The position numbers and the translations under genes are program-made. The notes beneath the pieces are model-generated. The model ran no database searches and was not told the origin of the DNA. It saw nothing but the letters and a program-made list of their open reading frames with translations. Below are positions 61,973 through 64,000 of a DNA stretch of 64,000 bases, piece by piece (positions within the stretch are counted from its first letter, which is position 1; each line of letters opens with the position of its first letter). The stretch is taken from assembly GCA_033782935.1 (NCBI GenBank), contig JAWQEG010001306.1:3134151-3198150 (forward strand), written 5' to 3'. Origin of the DNA: Petrolisthes cinctipes (Eukaryota > Arthropoda > Malacostraca > Decapoda > Porcellanidae).

Positions 61973-62002
61973 ACATCACTAACAACTTTCCTCTCTCACC
62001 AG

Positions 62003-62430
62003 AATGTCCCGGCTACAACCAGTCATCCATGGTGTCTCAACAACCATTAGAGATGAACAAAATCGGTGAAGGTGTCATGGAGGCTAGGTTTCAGTTGTTG
62101 CCTCCACCTGATAATAATACCACGTGGGGGACAAGTCTCCACATCATGAAGCAAGACGATAAACAAACTCTGGCAACATTTGACATTGAGCACATTACCG
62201 GACCTCATAACCAAGTCAACATCAAGTGTTCCTGTACTAGTGAAGATGATCTTTCCAGTGTCAAAACCATCACAGGACCGTACGTCACCACCAAGCTGGC
62301 ACTTCAAGACTTTTTCAAGCTTCGTGTTGGGTGTTGGCATCTTTATTACAACACCTTCTTGAAGATTACCTACCCATTGTCATTCACCAGCTTCAAGTGG
62401 AAAAAACAACCTGATTATCTCAAGAAGAAG
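62003..62430 (+). CDS. Secreted protein of unknown family, exon 2
   Basis: Acceptor CTCTCTCACCAG ends at 62,002 and donor GTCAGT begins at 62,431. The exon enters in phase 1 (G from exon 1 plus AA gives Glu) and leaves in phase 0, encoding ECPGYNQSSMV onward. It has two candidate N-glycosylation regions (NQS and NNTT), four cysteines (ECPG, KCSC, GCWH) and a C-terminal half rich in aromatic and basic residues (HLYYNTFLKITYPLSFTSFK). Alternating hydrophobic stretches such as FDIEHI and VNIKCSC suggest a beta-rich extracellular domain. I do not recognise the family and assign no function. Confidence 0.8.
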
Positions 62431-62492
62431 GTCAGTTGTTCTCTTTATTAACAATGCATACAGATAAAATCATGACAATTATTACCATAACC

Positions 62493-62662
62493 TGACTTAA
62501 CATAACCTAGCCAACTTTAACCTAACCTAACTTAACCAAACTGATCTAACCTAATCTAACCTGCCGTAACCTAGCCTAAAGTAACTTAACCTAACCAACC
62601 CCTAATCAAACCTAACCTAACCTGCAGTAACCTAATCTAACCTACAGTATCCTAACCTAACT
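62493..62662. repeat. Degenerate telomere-like (CCTAA/TTAGG) repeats in intron 2
   Basis: Many TAACCTAACCTAAC-type pentamers with point changes (CTAATC, CTGCAGTAACC). TTAGG is the usual arthropod telomere unit, here on the minus strand. Interruptions and the position inside a gene show it is an interstitial, degenerate tract and not a chromosome end. Confidence 0.75.
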
Positions 62663-62706
62663 ATTGCCAGATTAATATAATAATGATGTGTGTTTATTTT
62701 TTTCAG

Positions 62707-62878
62707 AGAGGAGAGTGTTGGGTGGAGTTGTCGACTAACAATGATGATGAGGAGGAGAACCAGAAGTTGATGGACCACATGTGTCCCTTTAACTTACCAG
62801 AGTTCCCACAACTTCAACTGACAGTCAAGTGTCCAGATGATGTTGAGCAATGTGCAACCATCAACTTCTGCAACACCG
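62707..62878 (+). CDS. Secreted protein of unknown family, exon 3 (gene continues)
   Basis: Acceptor TTTTTTTCAG ends at 62,706 and donor GTTAGT begins at 62,879. Phase 0 in, phase 1 out. It encodes RGECWVELSTNNDDEENQKL and continues through HMCPFNLPEF, LTVKCPDD and EQCATINFCNTG. Five cysteines in 57 residues suggest a disulfide-linked segment. Joined with exons 1 and 2, the product so far is 230 residues. The phase 1 end requires at least one more exon. I could not find a convincing one before 64,000, so the gene probably extends past the window. Confidence 0.8.
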
Positions 62879-63071
62879 GTTAGTCTAATCCATCAACTTA
62901 TATTTATATTATTTAATTAAATTATATACTATATTAGTATTATATTGGATGTCAGACAAGGATTTTTATAGCATTAATATTGAATGAAAAGTTATTGACA
63001 ACTATCATGTAATTATCAATATAAGAAAAATAAGCACGTAACACCAAGGTAAGAAAGGAGTTTTACACTTG

Positions 63072-63191
63072 TGGTACATTGGAGTGCCTTCATTCCTTCA
63101 AAGAATGTCAAGAAACAGGACCTGGTGAACAAATATACGAATATCCTGTTGCTTGGAATGCTTTGGAGGAATTAGTTGCTCCAGTAATACC
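63072..63191. repeat. Short inverted-repeat (MITE-like) element, copy b
   Basis: The left arm GGAGTGCCTTCATTCCTTCA... (63,081-63,120) pairs imperfectly with the right arm TCCTGTTGCTTGGAATGCTT... (63,144-63,182). It is flanked by GGTACATT and AATACC, which extend the symmetry. Confidence 0.6.
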
Positions 63192-63309
63192 TCTATAAAG
63201 GCATTATTTATAATGGGTGAATTAGAAGGCTACTAATTACCACAAACTATCCCAGGAAACAAATCATCTCAGTGATTCTAATACTCACAACATTCTCACC
63301 TTGTTTTAT

Positions 63310-63431
63310 GGTAACCTTAAAGTTAATGATGCCTTTAAACAATTTCCAGCAACAGGCCATCATTATTTATGTTAACCTGGTTCTGTTTCCTGGCATACTT
63401 TGGAGGAATCAAGGGTACTCCAATGTACCTA
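63310..63431. repeat. Short inverted-repeat (MITE-like) element, copy c
   Basis: The right arm CTGTTTCCTGGCATACTTTG... is almost identical to the right arm of copy a (61,410 onward), followed by GGAATCAAGGGTACTCC. The left arm GGTAACCTTAAAGTTAATGA... is more diverged. Confidence 0.55.
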
Positions 63432-63556
63432 CAGTGTAATAGCCTCTTAACAATGTATACTGTTACAATAGTCTCAATATTAGAGTCTCCGTGAGGTTTG
63501 TGTGTATATATGTGTGTTTTATCATAATATATATATATATTACACAAACATACATA

Positions 63557-63842
<286 letters not shown>

Positions 63843-64000
63843 CTTCAGGAGGAAGTGGCGATTCTGAGTGGGTGAGGGGTATTTATCTGTTTTCCGTATG
63901 TGGAGTGGGCGGGGCCACCATATCAGAAGCCTAGTGATTGGTGGATGGGGGGTAGCTCTGATTCTGGCGCTACGTCTGAGTTGTTGGTTGGTTGTGAGTG

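Larger units (their letters stand above)
61063..62002 (+). other. Intron 1 and its contents
   Basis: No coding signal. It contains GT runs (61,094-61,121 and 61,148-61,176), an ACAG run at 61,176-61,195, a short inverted-repeat element (61,343-61,446), a purine-only-like tract (61,446-61,860) and a pure (GA)n run (61,898-61,971), 30 bp before exon 2. Confidence 0.75.

Noticed and set aside
61446..61985. Ser/Leu/Phe-rich 179-codon frame
   Set aside because: It is produced by the GA run and polypurine tract.
62493..62662. A real telomere end
   Set aside because: The repeats are degenerate, only about 170 bp long and lie between two coding exons.

Overview
This is eukaryotic, non-bacterial DNA: no operons, GT-AG introns, long microsatellites and several non-LTR retrotransposons. 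Degenerate TTAGG-type (CCTAA) repeats in an intron, together with very abundant GT, GA, TAG and TA microsatellites, point to an arthropod, probably a decapod crustacean. The taxon is an inference.

Positions 1-45,738 are one uninterrupted satellite array of roughly 270 monomers, truncated by the left edge of the window. The full monomer is 177 bp (176 in many copies). There are two main deletion classes: one of about 148 bp lacking a 29-bp internal block, and one of about 158 bp lacking about 19 bp near its end. The array is organised in higher-order repeats (325-bp dimers, 511-bp trimers, a 3,273-bp unit) and switches orientation twice, at 18,860 and at about 32,735. The second switch is an almost perfect 208-bp-arm palindrome. 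Parts of the flanking blocks are mirror images of each other over several kilobases. I read the many ORFs in the array as consequences of the repeat, not genes.

At 45,738 the satellite stops inside a CR1/L2-like non-LTR element (minus strand). This element has lost its 3' part but keeps ORF1 (SAP-like, coiled coil, esterase-like, two CCHC knuckles) and the endonuclease of ORF2. Its ORF1 is interrupted by a 649-bp internally deleted PIF/Harbinger transposon with 48-bp terminal inverted repeats and a TAA target duplication. From 49.8 to 61 kb a GT-rich minisatellite has been split by three more non-LTR insertions: a 5'-truncated element with an almost intact ORF2 (one stop codon), a short 3' fragment, and an RTE-type element with an intact 1,118-codon ORF. 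A 1.3-kb TAG microsatellite lies among them.

The only host-type gene is at 60,972 onward on the plus strand. It has a signal-peptide exon and two further exons with good splice sites and compatible phases, and it encodes a secreted, cysteine-containing protein that I do not recognise. It runs on beyond the third exon. The last exons are not visible here. Its introns hold a 500-bp polypurine tract, telomere-like repeats and short inverted-repeat elements. The right edge carries a TA microsatellite and what may be the start of a Penelope-like element.
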